64,000 nt of DNA from contig CACVBU010001035.1 in NCBI GenBank assembly GCA_902728285.1, positions 691,176 to 755,175 of the forward strand, written 5' to 3'. This DNA is from Clytia hemisphaerica (Eukaryota > Cnidaria > Hydrozoa > Leptothecata > Clytiidae). The position numbers and the translations under genes are program-made. Below, in pieces: positions 20,084 through 30,736 of the stretch (position 1 is the first letter of the stretch; every line of letters begins with the position of its first letter). The notes beneath the pieces are model-generated. The model made no database searches. It worked only from the letters and a program-made list of their open reading frames with translations, and had not been told where the DNA came from.

Positions 20084-20334
20084 ATGAATTTATTTTTGTT
20101 CCTTCGGCGCTTCCTTGTCACGTGATACTTAGTATAAGGGCGGAAAGAATATCGAGAGTAATCACACGTCGATAGATTTCTTATTTTCCCACCCACCCGC
20201 CCTTTTATGTAGCTCTATAACATTTACTTTATTATTTGGATAATTTGGTGTTTATATTACGTTAGTTTATGTATGTTTACAAATAGGATTTGTAAGACAT
20301 TTCTTTTCGCACTCTTGTTATCTAGACGACCATA
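20084..20334 (+). repeat. split direct repeat A2
   Basis: Second copy of A. Its last 18 bases are at the same time the first 18 bases of B2. Confidence 0.9.
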
Positions 20335-20429
20335 CTATGTTTTATATACTAGGTATATAAAGTGATAAGAAGAAGAAGTAAAATAATAAATAAGGTTATT
20401 TTCGTTTGAGTGTACGAATTAGAAAATAA
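20317..20429 (+). repeat. split direct repeat B2 (element right end)
   Basis: Second copy of B. The next bases (ttgtctttt) belong to the host segment, which resumes a block homologous to 8190-8540. Confidence 0.9.
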
Positions 20430-20767
20430 TTGTCTTTTACTTTTAGTTTAGTGTGTTACAATGGCTGGCAATGGAGAACATATTTGGTGAATATTTTTAG
20501 AATTTTTTTCAACTTGTCTGAAAAAGCTTATGCCTTACAGGGTACATTAGCTTCTTTTATAACCTATCCAAGCTATTTTCAATGGATTTTGCTTTTGAAA
20601 AGATTTGAAAGCCAAATTTAGTTTTATAGCTTTAAAACCATGGAGTATCGATAATTTTAGCAAACTTAACTGTGTATTCGTTTAGCTTTATCAGGCTTTC
20701 GAGTATATGTATTCGGTATGTAATATAGAACTGTTTCCATTTTATTCTTTTGTTTGATTTATTATAG

Positions 20768-20839
20768 AACGTAATCGGAGAACTTCAATTAATAAATGAC
20801 ATGAGGGGAGAGATATTCAGATTGCGAAGAAAAAGAGAT
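20768..20839 (+). CDS. 72-nt coiled-coil exon F, copy 2
   Basis: Acceptor tattatag, donor gtgaga. NVIGELQLINDMRGEI, ending RRKRD, is open and in phase 0. The flanking 430 bp are homologous to 8190-8650. Exon G follows 259 bp downstream in compatible phase, so F-G-E may represent the true order of the gene. Confidence 0.65.
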
Positions 20840-21098
20840 GTGAGATAATTTTATTCCATTACCCCGTTACTAAAGTACATGGTCAAAAATTCTATTATAT
20901 GGAAAATCCGTTCACTTATGGTGCTCGCAAAATTTTATTTTGCTTGCTACTTGCATCACCTAGGTTTCCAGTTTGTAACAACTGAAATTATTTAAAAAGA
21001 TCATTTGGTACACAATAATTTCAAGTCTGTACATACCTTATCAATTGGGGAGCTTCGGCTAGAGACTAAAAAGTTATTTCATTATTCTTTTCCTGTAG

Positions 21099-21155
21099 GA
21101 CGCACAGAGGATAGCGGCAGAGCAAGCAGCCAATAATTTCAATCACGCGAAATTG
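21099..21155 (+). CDS. 57-nt exon G (DAQRIAAEQAANNF)
   Basis: A strong pyrimidine tract and tcctgtag precede it, and gtaaga follows. 19 codons in phase 0, ending HAKL. Alanine- and Gln-rich and probably helical. It is the only copy seen in the window. It lies between exon F and the exon E array in the same phase. Confidence 0.6.
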
Positions 21156-21932
21156 GTAAGAACATGGTCCGTATAAGAAACAAGACCCTTCAAGACCCTC
21201 TTGTTTCTTTCTATTGTTGCGAACTTGGACTTACGTTGAGGAGTATTTGATAATGTGATCAAAATCTGAGCAAATTGATTTTTATATCGTTATTAACAAA
21301 GAAAAAAGTAAACAAAAAGTTACAAAAGGCTTCCGGACCAGGATTTTTTATACGAAGTATGGTAAGTGTAAGTATTTTTTCTTATGACACGGGCAAGACA
21401 CGCTACAAAAGCACAATGAACTTTATACAGTTTTTGTTTTATACCTAGAACCTAGTAATATACTCTTTTGGTGCTTAATTGTAGGGGGGTCATTTCGCAA
21501 TTTTTGGAGAAAAAAGTTACCGCAATATCACATTATAATAATCCCCCTTTTTATGACCTATATGCTACGAAGTGCATACACTGCAACTGGACAGGCTGAA
21601 TCAACTTCGACACCCTGGTAAACATGGCAACGGCAACAAGGGTTCCATCTTGATTTTATCGTGTAAAAAGTCGCAATTCATTTAAAAAACCTTAACAGCC
21701 TTTTTGGCCATTTCTTATTAAACTTTCCGCTACAAAATCCAGCCATCCGGAGCTTTATAAAGCTCTTTCACGATAATAGGGCAGTAGTTGGAACTTTTCC
21801 TAACCGGAAATAACCTTAATATCAGTTTATCTTTCTCTAAACCCCCCCTCAATTTTAAGACTATGTAATTGAAAATCGCTCCGCCACTAACCACTTTTTT
21901 TCATCTTAAAGTTAGCTATGTCAATTTACCAG

Positions 21933-22004
21933 GAGAACTTGCAACTGCAGCTGGAGCTGCAGAATTGGCAGGATCAGAGCTATATATAACTTTACTTCTA
22001 TCAG
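21933..22004 (+). pseudogene. array copy 1, stop and lost donor
   Basis: ENLQLQLELQNWQDQSYI then TAA, and the exon ends CAG followed by tt instead of gt. The same two defects occur in copy 8, so these two are sister copies. Confidence 0.6.
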
Positions 22005-22076
22005 TTAATTCTATTTCATCCAAATTTGAAAAAAATCCTAAATCTTACAGTTTACTTTATTATGTCTATTTACCAG

Positions 22077-22148
22077 GAGATCATGCAGCTGCAGCAGGAG
22101 CTGCAGAATTGGCAGGATCAGTGCTATATAAAACTTCACCTCTATCAG
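22077..22148 (+). CDS. array copy 2, intact cassette exon
   Basis: EIMQLQQELQNWQDQC, ending IKLHLYQ, 24 codons in phase 0 with tatttaccag and gtaatt. Gln/Leu-rich amphipathic helix. Confidence 0.65.
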
Positions 22149-22221
22149 GTAATTCTATTTCATTCAAATTTGAAAAAAAATTCCAGATCTTACAGTTTAC
22201 TTAATTATGTCTATTTACCAG

Positions 22222-22293
22222 GAGATCATGCAGCTGCAGCAGGAGCTGCAGAATTGGCAGGATCAGTGCTATATAAAACTTCACCTCTATCAG
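22222..22293 (+). CDS. array copy 3, intact cassette exon
   Basis: Protein identical to copy 2; borders tatttaccag and gtaatt. Confidence 0.65.
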
Positions 22294-22366
22294 GTAATTC
22301 TATTTCATCCAAATTTGAAAAAAAATTCCAAATCATACAGTTTACTTAATTATGTGTATTTACCAG

Positions 22367-22438
22367 GAGATCATGCAGTTGCAGCAGGAGCTGCAGAATT
22401 GGCAGGATCAGTGCTATATAAAACTTCACCTCTATCAG
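22367..22438 (+). CDS. array copy 4, intact cassette exon
   Basis: One synonymous-looking difference (cagttg for cagctg) relative to copies 2 and 3. Same borders and phase. Confidence 0.65.
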
Positions 22439-22511
22439 GTAATTCTATTTCATCCAAATTTGAAAAAAAATTCCAAATCTTACAGTTCACTTAATTATGT
22501 CTATTTACCAG

Positions 22512-22583
22512 GAGATCATGCAGCTGCAGCAGGAGCTGCAGAATTGGCAGGATCAGTGCTATATAAAACTTCACCTCTATCAG
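22512..22583 (+). CDS. array copy 5, intact cassette exon
   Basis: Same protein as copies 2-4. Its downstream intron is 75 nt and is of the tattttattt type shared with copies 6 and 7, marking a junction between two sub-arrays. Confidence 0.65.
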
Positions 22584-22658
22584 GTAATTCTATTTTATTT
22601 AAAGTTGAAAAAAAGAATCCAAAATCTTACAGTTTACTTAATTATGTCTATTTACCAG

Positions 22659-22731
22659 GGAGAACTTGCAACTGCATAAAGAGCTGCAGCATTGGCAGGA
22701 TCAATGCCACATAAATCTACATTTATATCAG
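22659..22731 (+). pseudogene. array copy 6, one extra G at the acceptor
   Basis: taccag is followed by GGAGAAC, so the exon is 73 nt if the usual AG is used, which would shift the frame. The rest (ENLQLHKELQHWQDQC) is open. Confidence 0.55.
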
Positions 22732-22809
22732 GTAATAATCCCATTTTATTTAAATTTGAAAAAAAGAATCCAATATCTTACAGTTTACTTAATTATGTCT
22801 ATTTACCAG

Positions 22810-22881
22810 GAGAACTTGCAACTGCATAAAGAGCTGCAGCATTGGCAGGATCAATGCCACATAAATCTACATTTATACCAG
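22810..22881 (+). CDS. array copy 7, intact cassette exon
   Basis: ENLQLHKELQHWQDQC, ending INLHLYQ, 24 codons. It differs from copies 2-5 at several residues, so it belongs to a distinct subtype shared with copy 6. Confidence 0.6.
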
Positions 22882-22969
22882 GTAATAAACCCATTTTATT
22901 TAAATTTGAAAAAAAGAATCCAATATCTTACATGCTTTTTTTGTCTCCAAGAACTACACACAGTCTAAG

Positions 22970-23650
22970 TTCGAAAAAATATAATTTCCACTCTTAATCC
23001 TTTTCCTATTTTGTATAAAACCTTCTTTAAAAAAAGTATAATTTGTTTAAAATGAACCCCCACTCTACACATGTTTGTGACGTCATATCGTTCATATTTT
23101 CTATGAATTTTTTGTATGTTCATCAACTTTAAAGCTTGATATTTCGTGAACAAGAAATAGTAGGAAGATAGTAAAATCATTTTTGATTTCAGGAAGGATT
23201 CAGTTTTACGTGGACTAAATTTGGGGTTGTCAGCTTATTCCAAAAAAAAAGTTCAATTTTTTCAATCGACTCTAAAATCCTTTTCACTCACTTGTTTCGA
23301 TAGTTCAAACACAGTTTTACTCCACTTAAAAATGGCTTTTTAATAAATTCTGTCTCTTGGTTAAACCATTTGTGGATAAAAAGTTATGGCTACACTAAAA
23401 AAGTTAAAGTTCTCTATCAACTAAAAGTAAGAGCTTTTCCAATTACTTTCTGAACGTGTTTACGTCAAACAGATGGCTCGACCTATTCCCCTAACAAAAT
23501 ACGCATTGCTTTAAAAGATTAGATTTTCTGTAAACATAAAGAGCTATATCTTTTAAAAGAGAAGTTTTTAGAGAAAAATATTTTCAGAGGTCATTCCTTG
23601 GAAGTATGTGATGTGATTTCGGTATTTTCAAAAAATGTTTAGTTCCCCTT
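22970..23650. other. spacer inside the exon array
   Basis: No exon or repeat unit was recognised. AT-rich sequence that may be an ordinary long intron between two blocks of cassettes. Confidence 0.4.
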
Positions 23651-23661
23651 TCATTTACAGG

Positions 23662-23733
23662 GAGCACCTGCAACTGCAGCAGGAGCTGCAGAATTGGCAG
23701 GATCAGAGCTATATATAACTTTACTTCTATCAG
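23662..23733 (+). pseudogene. array copy 8, stop and lost donor
   Basis: EHLQLQQELQNWQDQSYI then TAA, with CAG followed by tt. An extra G sits at the acceptor. It shares defects with copy 1. Confidence 0.6.
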
Positions 23734-23808
23734 TTAATTCTATTTTATCAAAATTTGAAAAAAAGAATCCCAAATCTTACAGTTTACTTAATTATGTCTA
23801 TTTACCAG

Positions 23809-23878
23809 GAGACCTTGCAACTATAGGAGGAGCTGCAGAATTAGCAAGATCAATGCTATATAAAACTTCACCTCTCAG
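23809..23878 (+). pseudogene. array copy 9, degraded
   Basis: 70 nt, with TAG at codons 6 and 12 and a two-base loss at the 3' end (cctctcag). A donor gtaata is still present. The following sequence matches the first bases of the window (tattttttcagatttgaaaa). Confidence 0.6.
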
Positions 23879-24251
23879 GTAATAATCCTATTTTTTCAGA
23901 TTTGAAAAAGAGTCGAATCTTGTTTCAGAAAAGGTCCATGTATAGACTATAGACTATTTCTAAAATCTCGAAAATCTTAAAATATAATACAATTTGAAAA
24001 AACGATGCCATAGTACACAAAATGTCGAGACTTAAAGACAGTTTGCTGATTCTTAAAAAAAGAGCGTCACTTTTAGTCCTTGACGTTATCGATTTATTAC
24101 TTAGGTGAATGCATGTCTCAACCTGAAATGATTAGATATTTTGTCGATATTTTATCTTTTATTTATCTTTATAATTTCCATTAATTGATTAACTTTTTAC
24201 ATTTTACATTGTTTCCTTACTGCCTTACTTAATATTCCTTACATTGCTAAA

Positions 24252-24284
24252 ATGGCTGCAAGAAATGTTGATGAAGACCCTCAA
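24252..24284 (+). CDS. first coding exon, best-preserved copy (MAARNVDEDPQ)
   Basis: ATGGCTGCAAGAAATG opens 11 codons, followed by a canonical gtgagt. Other copies in the window have lost this donor. Exon C follows 178 bp downstream. This copy therefore supports the interpretation of MAA(R/K)N as a genuine first exon, with the repeated upstream block as promoter or 5'UTR. Confidence 0.5.
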
Positions 24285-24462
24285 GTGAGTTTTCCAATAT
24301 TCCTTATATTGAATCAAAATTGCAAATCTTTCCTTTTTAAGGCTTTATTAGCAGGCTACTAACTTGTTGCTGCAAGGCAAGTATTATTATTGTTTCTTGC
24401 TAGTTACACATCAATCAAGTTCGTGTTCATTTTACTTTTGCCTTTATCTTGTGTTGTTTTAG

Positions 24463-24537
24463 TTGTTGATCAATCAACTCAGAGGCGAACTTATACACGC
24501 TGAGAACCACATACGCCAGCTAACGGCCGAGCAGGAT
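24463..24537 (+). CDS. coiled-coil exon C, copy 3
   Basis: Acceptor ttgttttag, donor gtgagt, 25 codons in phase 0. It begins LLINQLRGELIHAENH and ends AEQD. Open, with conservative changes from the copies at 1836 and 12776. Confidence 0.6.
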
Positions 24538-24789
24538 GTGAGTTCCATCATTAAAATAAATATTGCATAAACTTAAAACAAATTACTTTATTATTTTATT
24601 TTTTTATGATTAATTTCTTCGGAAACAATCACTCTTTTTAAATTCTAATTAACTGATTAACTTTTTGCATTTTACAATATTTTTTACTTTATTTACGTTA
24701 ATTTTCCAAATTAGTTCTCTTCAATATCAAAACGATTAAAATGAATTTACTTATCATATCAATTTCTTCAAAAATCTTTGCTGAAAATA

Positions 24790-24942
24790 TTTAGTTTGGT
24801 ATGAAAAGACGAGAAAAATATTGTCTTTAAACGAAAGGAACCAAAGGCAATTACTGGAAAACAGAATCATGAGCGTAACCAACGGCAAATGTTGGAGGGG
24901 AATATAGCAAATGGTTTCAGAGCCGACCACCATGTAAGTATA
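24790..24942 (+). CDS. possible exon with KRKEPKAITGKQNHERNQR, unassigned
   Basis: One frame is open from about 24826 to a gtaagt donor at 24943. It contains TGKQNHERNQRQMLEGNIAN and ends GFRADHH. The acceptor is not clear. It is basic and Gln-rich and could continue the coiled-coil protein. Degraded relatives are at 16370-16470. Confidence 0.3.
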
Positions 24943-24981
24943 AGCTACTGTCTGGATACATAATGCAAAGCAATGGCTTTT

Positions 24982-25534
24982 TACAAGACGATCGACTTCT
25001 TGGTCAATTTGGAAACTATATCTTTAATGATGGTTTGGTTTTATTTAAGATTTTCCCATTTACCAACTTACACGTGCAATGCGCAGCAAGAGGACCGGGC
25101 AACCCTCATCAAATGATCTTCTGATTGGCAAATGGCTTCAGGGCAGAAAATTATGTTAAAACGAAAGAAATCATATGCAGTTACTGGAAAACAGATTGGC
25201 AAATGGTTTCAAGGCAGAAAATTATTGTCTGCTTCAAACAAATGAAATCAGGCAATTACTATCTGGATCGACTTCTTGGTCAATTTGGAAACTATATCTT
25301 TAATGATGGTTTGGTTTTATTTAAGATTTTCCCATTTACCAACTTACACGTGCAATGCGCAGCAAGAGGACCGGTTAACCCTCATCAAATGATCTTCTGA
25401 TTGGCAAATGGCTTCAGGGCAGAAAATTATGTTAAAACGAAAGAAATCATATGCAGTTACTGGAAAACAGATTGGCAAATGGTTTCAAGGCAGAAAATTA
25501 TTGTCTGCTTCAAACAAAAAAAATCAGGCAATTA
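24982..25534 (+). repeat. 276-bp tandem duplication with stop-ended exon H relatives
   Basis: The block containing gacttcttggtcaatttgga, an H-like segment (NLHVQCAARGP.NPHQMIF then TGA) and caggcaattactatctgga occurs twice, 276 bp apart. The H-like copies end with a stop directly after MIF instead of a donor. They may be terminal versions of the 8875 exon or decayed copies. Confidence 0.6.
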
Positions 25535-25763
25535 CTATCTGGATAATGCAAAGCAATGGCTTTTTACAACTTGTTTTCAATAGTGGAATTTTAGTGACGA
25601 TTATGGAGATGATGTGAACTAGACGCTTACGTTTAACAGAAATGTAACTTTTACGGCTTTTCAATCGTTTCGAAATGGAATATGACATTGAATTTCGTAC
25701 AAATTGAATTAATTATGACTTGTGAGACCCGGGACGCTATTAACTTTGTAGTTTTATCTAACA

Positions 25764-26644
25764 TTAAGGTATGTGCTCACCTTTCTTGACACATTCTCTT
25801 TAAATGATCATATCTTTAGAACAACAAATTTTTATATATCGATATATATTTTCTGAAAGTCAATGACATTCTCTTTCTAATGGTAAAAGTTTTAGCTGAA
25901 TTCAAAAAACTGGGCAGGATATAATTAAGATCTTAAGAATTTTAACCTGACCTACTTTACGAAGTTAAAGAAAGTCACTCATAGCTTTTTAATTTTGAAA
26001 AAATAATTTCGATAAAAATTTCCCAATAGATCGAACTAAAAAAGTCTCTTGGGATTTTTTTTGGAATTGACTTTAACTCTTTAAATCCTAAATTCTGTAA
26101 AAATATCGATAAAAAAGTAAATTTAAATGTGATTTTTTTCAGTTATCTGTAAATTGAGGAAAAACAACTCGGTTAGAAATAAAATCCTAAGACACTTTTT
26201 AAGTTTGATCTTTTGGGAATCTCATAAAAAGAATGAAGTCGATATCTAAATGCTATGTGTGACTTTAACTTCGTTAAAAGTAGTATGGTGTGTTAAAATT
26301 TCGTTTTTTTCTACATCAATTTGAAATTTTTAACGAGTGGATTGCTGTTTATTTGAGTAATCAGTGAAATGTGTCAAAAATATTACTATTCAATAGAGGT
26401 GAGAATAAACATCAGCTAAATTCTCTCTTTTGTTTTTGTTGTTTCCGAAAGAGACAATTATTTGAGTAAATAATCCATCATGAGACGAACTTTGTTTTGA
26501 AATTTAAATGGTTATAACTCTGGATCAAAAAAAGATTTTAAGATCGCAATTTTACCAAAATGAAATCCAGTAACTTTTCTTCCACTTTTACTGAAAAAAA
26601 ATTTTTTGACAAAAAATCGGAAAAAAGGTGTACACATACCTTAA
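25764..26644. mobile_element. MITE with TTAA ends (TTAAGGTATGTG family)
   Basis: The left end TTAAGGTATGTGCTCACC and right end GGTGTACACATACCTTAA form an inverted repeat flush with TTAA on each side. The interior of about 880 bp has no ORF. A TTAA target would fit piggyBac-type integration, but the ends are not the usual CCC type, so the class is open. Confidence 0.6.
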
Positions 26645-28415
26645 TTAGCTTGAAATAAATCTTGCCAATAGTTAAAAATAATTGAAGGCTCGTCTAAAAT
26701 TAGCTATCGCTTTTTGTAATTTGCAATTTTGTGGCTCTATTTTTGAATTTAAACATATTTTTGTAATGATAGATTTATTACGTCTCGAAATTCTCTGTCC
26801 GATCTGGTCTGGTTTATGTTTATTCACGTGCATGTTGCTAGTAACAACAAACGGTCTTTCTTAAAGACCACTCCTTTAAGCTCTCCTCGCACAAGACAGA
26901 CTACCATACCAGCACGACATGTATACAGAATACAGTGAAAAACTTGGGTTTTCAAAAATCGGTGTAAAAACACAATGATTGTTTAATAATTCAGTCAGAG
27001 CAAGGAACTTGGTCAGAGCGTTCGAGCGACGAACGACACATCAAGAATCGACACCAACGGAATCACATAAGGATGTCAACGAAATCCAAATGGAGAATGT
27101 GGTTTTTGAGAAATTTGATAAAACCGTCCGAAAACTATTGATTTTGACCAAAGGCGCAAAAAATCTTCAAATACACTTTTTTAAGAACAAACTATATAAA
27201 ACATAAGACTTTATTGGCCAAAATGTTAAGAAGTTAAGAACATTTTGAGGCTTTGTGCACTAAACTCTCGATTTCTTAGGAAAATGGGCAAAATTACTCA
27301 CAAAATGGTGAAAATATGAACATGTTCAAAACATGTAGGCTATAAACTCAAAAAAAGTTGAAAAACATTCTCTTATAAAAAACGTGTATCAAAAAACAAA
27401 TTGGAGGGTTCACAACGCAAGTAATTACCAAAGACATATTAAGAAATCTTGAGACGGTTCAAAGTGTTTTGCAGCAACCACTCGTTCACCTTAAAATGTA
27501 CAATACCAACGAACATACAATTCGGCAAAATTTCATCCCTTTAGATTCGAAATACACACATTCGGTTAACATAGTATAACAAAGCATTCTTAGCAAATGA
27601 ACAAAAAGGATCGATTAGCGCTTTACAGTACGGTTGAAATTCACTTCATGAACACCAACAACAACAAACAGAAAAACACGAATAAAAAACATCATGCCAA
27701 TAATTCAAACCAATTAACATAGATTTTAGTCGTGCCAAAAGTTGCGTTTCATGTAAATTTTTAGATTGACTCTAGTTCCACTCTAATTAAGTTTAATTTT
27801 TGTGTTAATGTAATATCTGAGCAAATCCAACGATCTTTGAATATCATTATGCAGGCTTTACATTAAATTCTACTGTCAGTTTTAAATCCAGAATCTACAC
27901 GTTTCGATCTTCCTAAAACTTTTTGAAATTTTTTCAATGATATTAGTTCGTAAAAAGTATGAGAAAATAAGACCCATGATGACCATAATGAAAAGAGAAC
28001 GCTGCCACTAATATCATTGATAAAGTTTTAAAAGAACATCTTAAACCACACAGCCGAAATAATTGCGAAATACCAAACCTCATATATAAATAATGAACAC
28101 GAGAAAAATTCCAAACATAATAAAATCCAAACAAAGTTAAAGGGATACCACATGCCACAAGTCTTTCCCACTATCTTTATCTTTATGTTCGGTTTTCGGT
28201 ATCGATTTTCGTTTTATAGTTTCGTTCCTTTTTGTTCGACGATCTGACTGCCACTCAACACTGCTCCACTTAGATAACATCATTATAGCACTTTGACAGG
28301 AGCCTGAATCAAAAGATAAAAAAATGATTTAGAAAAAACTAAAATGGTTTACACAAAAATTTTCTTAAAACAATACATAATTTCTAAACATTTAAAAATA
28401 TTTAAAATCTTGGTG
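26645..28415. other. gene-free stretch
   Basis: No exon with supporting borders was found. A 75-codon + frame at 26979 lacks splice or domain support. AT-rich throughout. Confidence 0.35.
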
Positions 28416-29146
28416 AATCTTGGAAAAAAATTCAATCTTGGAAAAAAATTCAATCTTGGAAAAAAATTCAATCTTGGAAAAAAATTCAATCTTGGAAAAA
28501 ATTCAATCTTGGAAAAAATTCAATCTTGGAAAAAATTCAATCTTGGAAAAAAATTCAATCTTGGAAAAAAATTCAATCTTGGAAAAAAATTCAATCTTGG
28601 AAAAAAATTCAATCTTGGAAAAAAATTCAATCTTGGAAAAAAATTCAATCTTGGAAAAAATTCAATCTGGAAAAAAATTCAATCTTGGAAAAAATTCAAT
28701 CTTGGAAAAAAAATTCAATCTTGGAAAAAAATTCAATCTTGGAAAAAAATTCAATCTTGGAAAAAATTCAATCTTGGAAAAAAATTCAATCTTGGAAAAA
28801 AAATTCAATCTTGGAAAAAAATTCAATCTTGGAAAAAAATTCAATCTTGGAAAAAAATTCAATCTTGGAAAAAAATTCAATCTTGGAAAAAATTCAATCT
28901 TGGAAAAAAATTCAATCTTGGAAAAAATTCAATCTTGGAAAAAATTCAATCTTGGAAAAAATTCAATCTTGGAAAAAATTCAATCTTGGAAAAAATTCAA
29001 TCATGGAAAAAATTCAATCTTGGAAAAAATTCAATCTTGGAAAAAATTCAATCTTGGAAAAAATTCAATCTTGGAAAATTTCAATCTTGGAAAATTTCAA
29101 TCTTGGAAAAATTTCAATCTTGGAAAAATTTCAATCTTGGAAAATT
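28416..29146. repeat. 17-19 bp minisatellite (AAAAAATTCAATCTTGG)
   Basis: About 40 units varying mainly in the length of the A run. Long frames reading KKFNLG or KIQSW in three phases are repeat artefacts. The array is interrupted at its right end by a MITE and resumes for about two units after 29778. Confidence 0.85.
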
Positions 29147-29778
29147 GGGGTAACTTAATGAATGTCCCGGAATTGCATTAATTTTCCGTCCCAGTCCCTA
29201 AACCATAACAAACTATACATTTTTGGGAACGTATTTGGCTGGATGTAGAATACTGTTTTCGGTGTAACTTAATTTTTTTCTCAGTATGATTAGAATATCT
29301 TAAGAAAACCTGATTAGACCAATGATAGATGGACAATGATGAGACAAATTCATCAAGAGGAGAATTATTTTCAAAAAATTTGAAAATTTGCTATATGATG
29401 TCATTTATGACGGCATTTTATCGCAAAAATTGGAATTCTTGCAATTTCTGCTGACGTCATTAATTTTCGGAAATACTTTCAAATTTTTTTGAAATATCTC
29501 AATATCTTTTATCACTGTTCCGAATTTCATAAAGTTTTGATTTATATTTCTCGAGATATTCAACTTTTTAAAATTATGACGTCATAAATAATGACGTCAT
29601 AATCACGTTTTCTTAAAAAAACTCTAATTCTGCTGAGGAAATAATCAAGTTACACTGAATACGGTATTCTACATCCAAATATGCTTCGAAATGTTTAGTT
29701 TGTTATGGTTTAGCGGTTTAGGGGCTAGAATTGGGGCGGAAAAAATAATGCAATTCTGGGACATGCATTTAGTTACCC
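29147..29778. mobile_element. 632-bp MITE inserted in the minisatellite
   Basis: The left arm GGGGTAACTTAATGAATGTC and the right arm ending GACATGCATTTAGTTACCC pair for about 120 bp with mismatches. Minisatellite units abut on both sides. No coding capacity. Confidence 0.7.
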
Positions 29779-29799
29779 GAGAAATCTTGGAAAAATTTC

Positions 29800-30735
29800 A
29801 ATTTTGGAAAGGTCAACATGGAAAACAAAATCTTAAAATTCAATGAACGAGCTCGGACAGAAAAAAGCACAAAATTCGGAAAACTAAAATCTACAGAAAA
29901 AGAAAACCTGACTCTGAAAGAAATGGTCAGGAGCTAAAGCAAAAAAATTCTTATTTGGAAAATTGACAAGAAAAAAATGGACAAGAAAAATCAAGAAAAA
30001 CTTATTTGGGACTGAACAATCAAATTTCGAAAAAAAAAGCATCACAATAGGATAAATCGATCAAAAATGAGCTAAGTTCATTCGGTGCTTATCCAACTGA
30101 CAGAAAAAATCGAAATCGAAGAAATCAATTATCAAATTCGGACCATAGATAAAGCCACCCAAAGTGGGACAAAAACCATCCAAGTCAAAGTAAAAATACA
30201 GAACACAGAAAAAAGATTCGGTAGAAAAATCATCAAACTCTACAAAAACATTTGATCAAGACAGTAAAACACTTAAACAAAAACCCATCGACCTTAAAAA
30301 TTATGACATCAATCTCGGAAGAAATTGAGAAAAAAGCAAATTTGAACAAAAACTAACCATCAAACTGGAACAGATAAAAATATCAAACTCTCTCTGACAA
30401 GATAAAAATCGAACAGAAAAAAACAGAATCTATCGAATTGAGAGTGAAATAGAAGCGATAATACCGAGCTTTGAAAAGAAAAATCGGACACGAAAGTTAA
30501 AATATTCGTAAAGAAATTGAAAAAACAACATGCAGTTCTGATAAAATCAAAAATTCAAACGGAAAAATACCAACTTTTTTGACAAAAGACAGAAAAAGTT
30601 ACCAAACCCAAAGATATAAATCGCTTATAGTTCAGACTTAGAGTAAGAACATCAAAGCCGGTCACAAAAATCATCGCCAAGTTTCAGATCAAAAATCTAA
30701 GTTTCTAACCAAAAGAACCCAAGTTTGAGAGAGTA
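29800..30735. other. gene-free AT-rich stretch
   Basis: A-rich + strand with many short 'gaaaaa' motifs, no ORF of note and no inverted repeat recognised. Confidence 0.35.
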
Positions 30736-30736
30736 T

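Larger units (their letters stand above)
17290..20429 (+). mobile_element. PAT/DIRS-like tyrosine-recombinase retrotransposon, internally deleted
   Basis: The layout is A1 (17290-17540), RNase H ORF, tyrosine recombinase ORF, B1 (19971-20083), A2 (20084-20334), B2 (20317-20429), the split-direct-repeat architecture of PAT and Ngaro elements. A1/A2 (251 bp) and B1/B2 (113 bp) differ by only a few bases, so insertion was recent. All copies share the 16-bp core TATCTAGACGACCATA where A and B meet, the presumed recombination site in the circular intermediate. Gag and the RT fingers and palm are absent: coding sequence begins just after A1, in the RT thumb region. The copy is therefore non-autonomous. 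Confidence 0.85.
21933..23878 (+). repeat. array of nine 72-nt cassette-exon copies
   Basis: Exon E copies start at 21933, 22077, 22222, 22367, 22512, 22659, 22810, 23662 and 23809. From 22077 to 22512 the spacing is exactly 145 bp (72-nt exon plus 73-nt intron). Each intron begins gtaat and ends with tatttaccag. Copies 2-5 are open and nearly identical; copy 7 is open; copies 1 and 8 share a stop and a lost donor; copy 6 has one extra G; copy 9 has stops. Roughly 680 bp without exons (22970-23650) separate copies 7 and 8. Confidence 0.85.

Noticed and set aside
26979-27206. 75-codon + strand frame (ERRTTHQESTPTESHKDV)
   Set aside because: No borders or neighbours support it; chance frame in gene-free DNA.
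28344-29181. Long frames of KKFNLG / KIQSW repeats (210-269 codons, three phases)
   Set aside because: They arise from a 17-19 bp minisatellite open in every phase; unit length variation shifts the frame, and there is no constraint.
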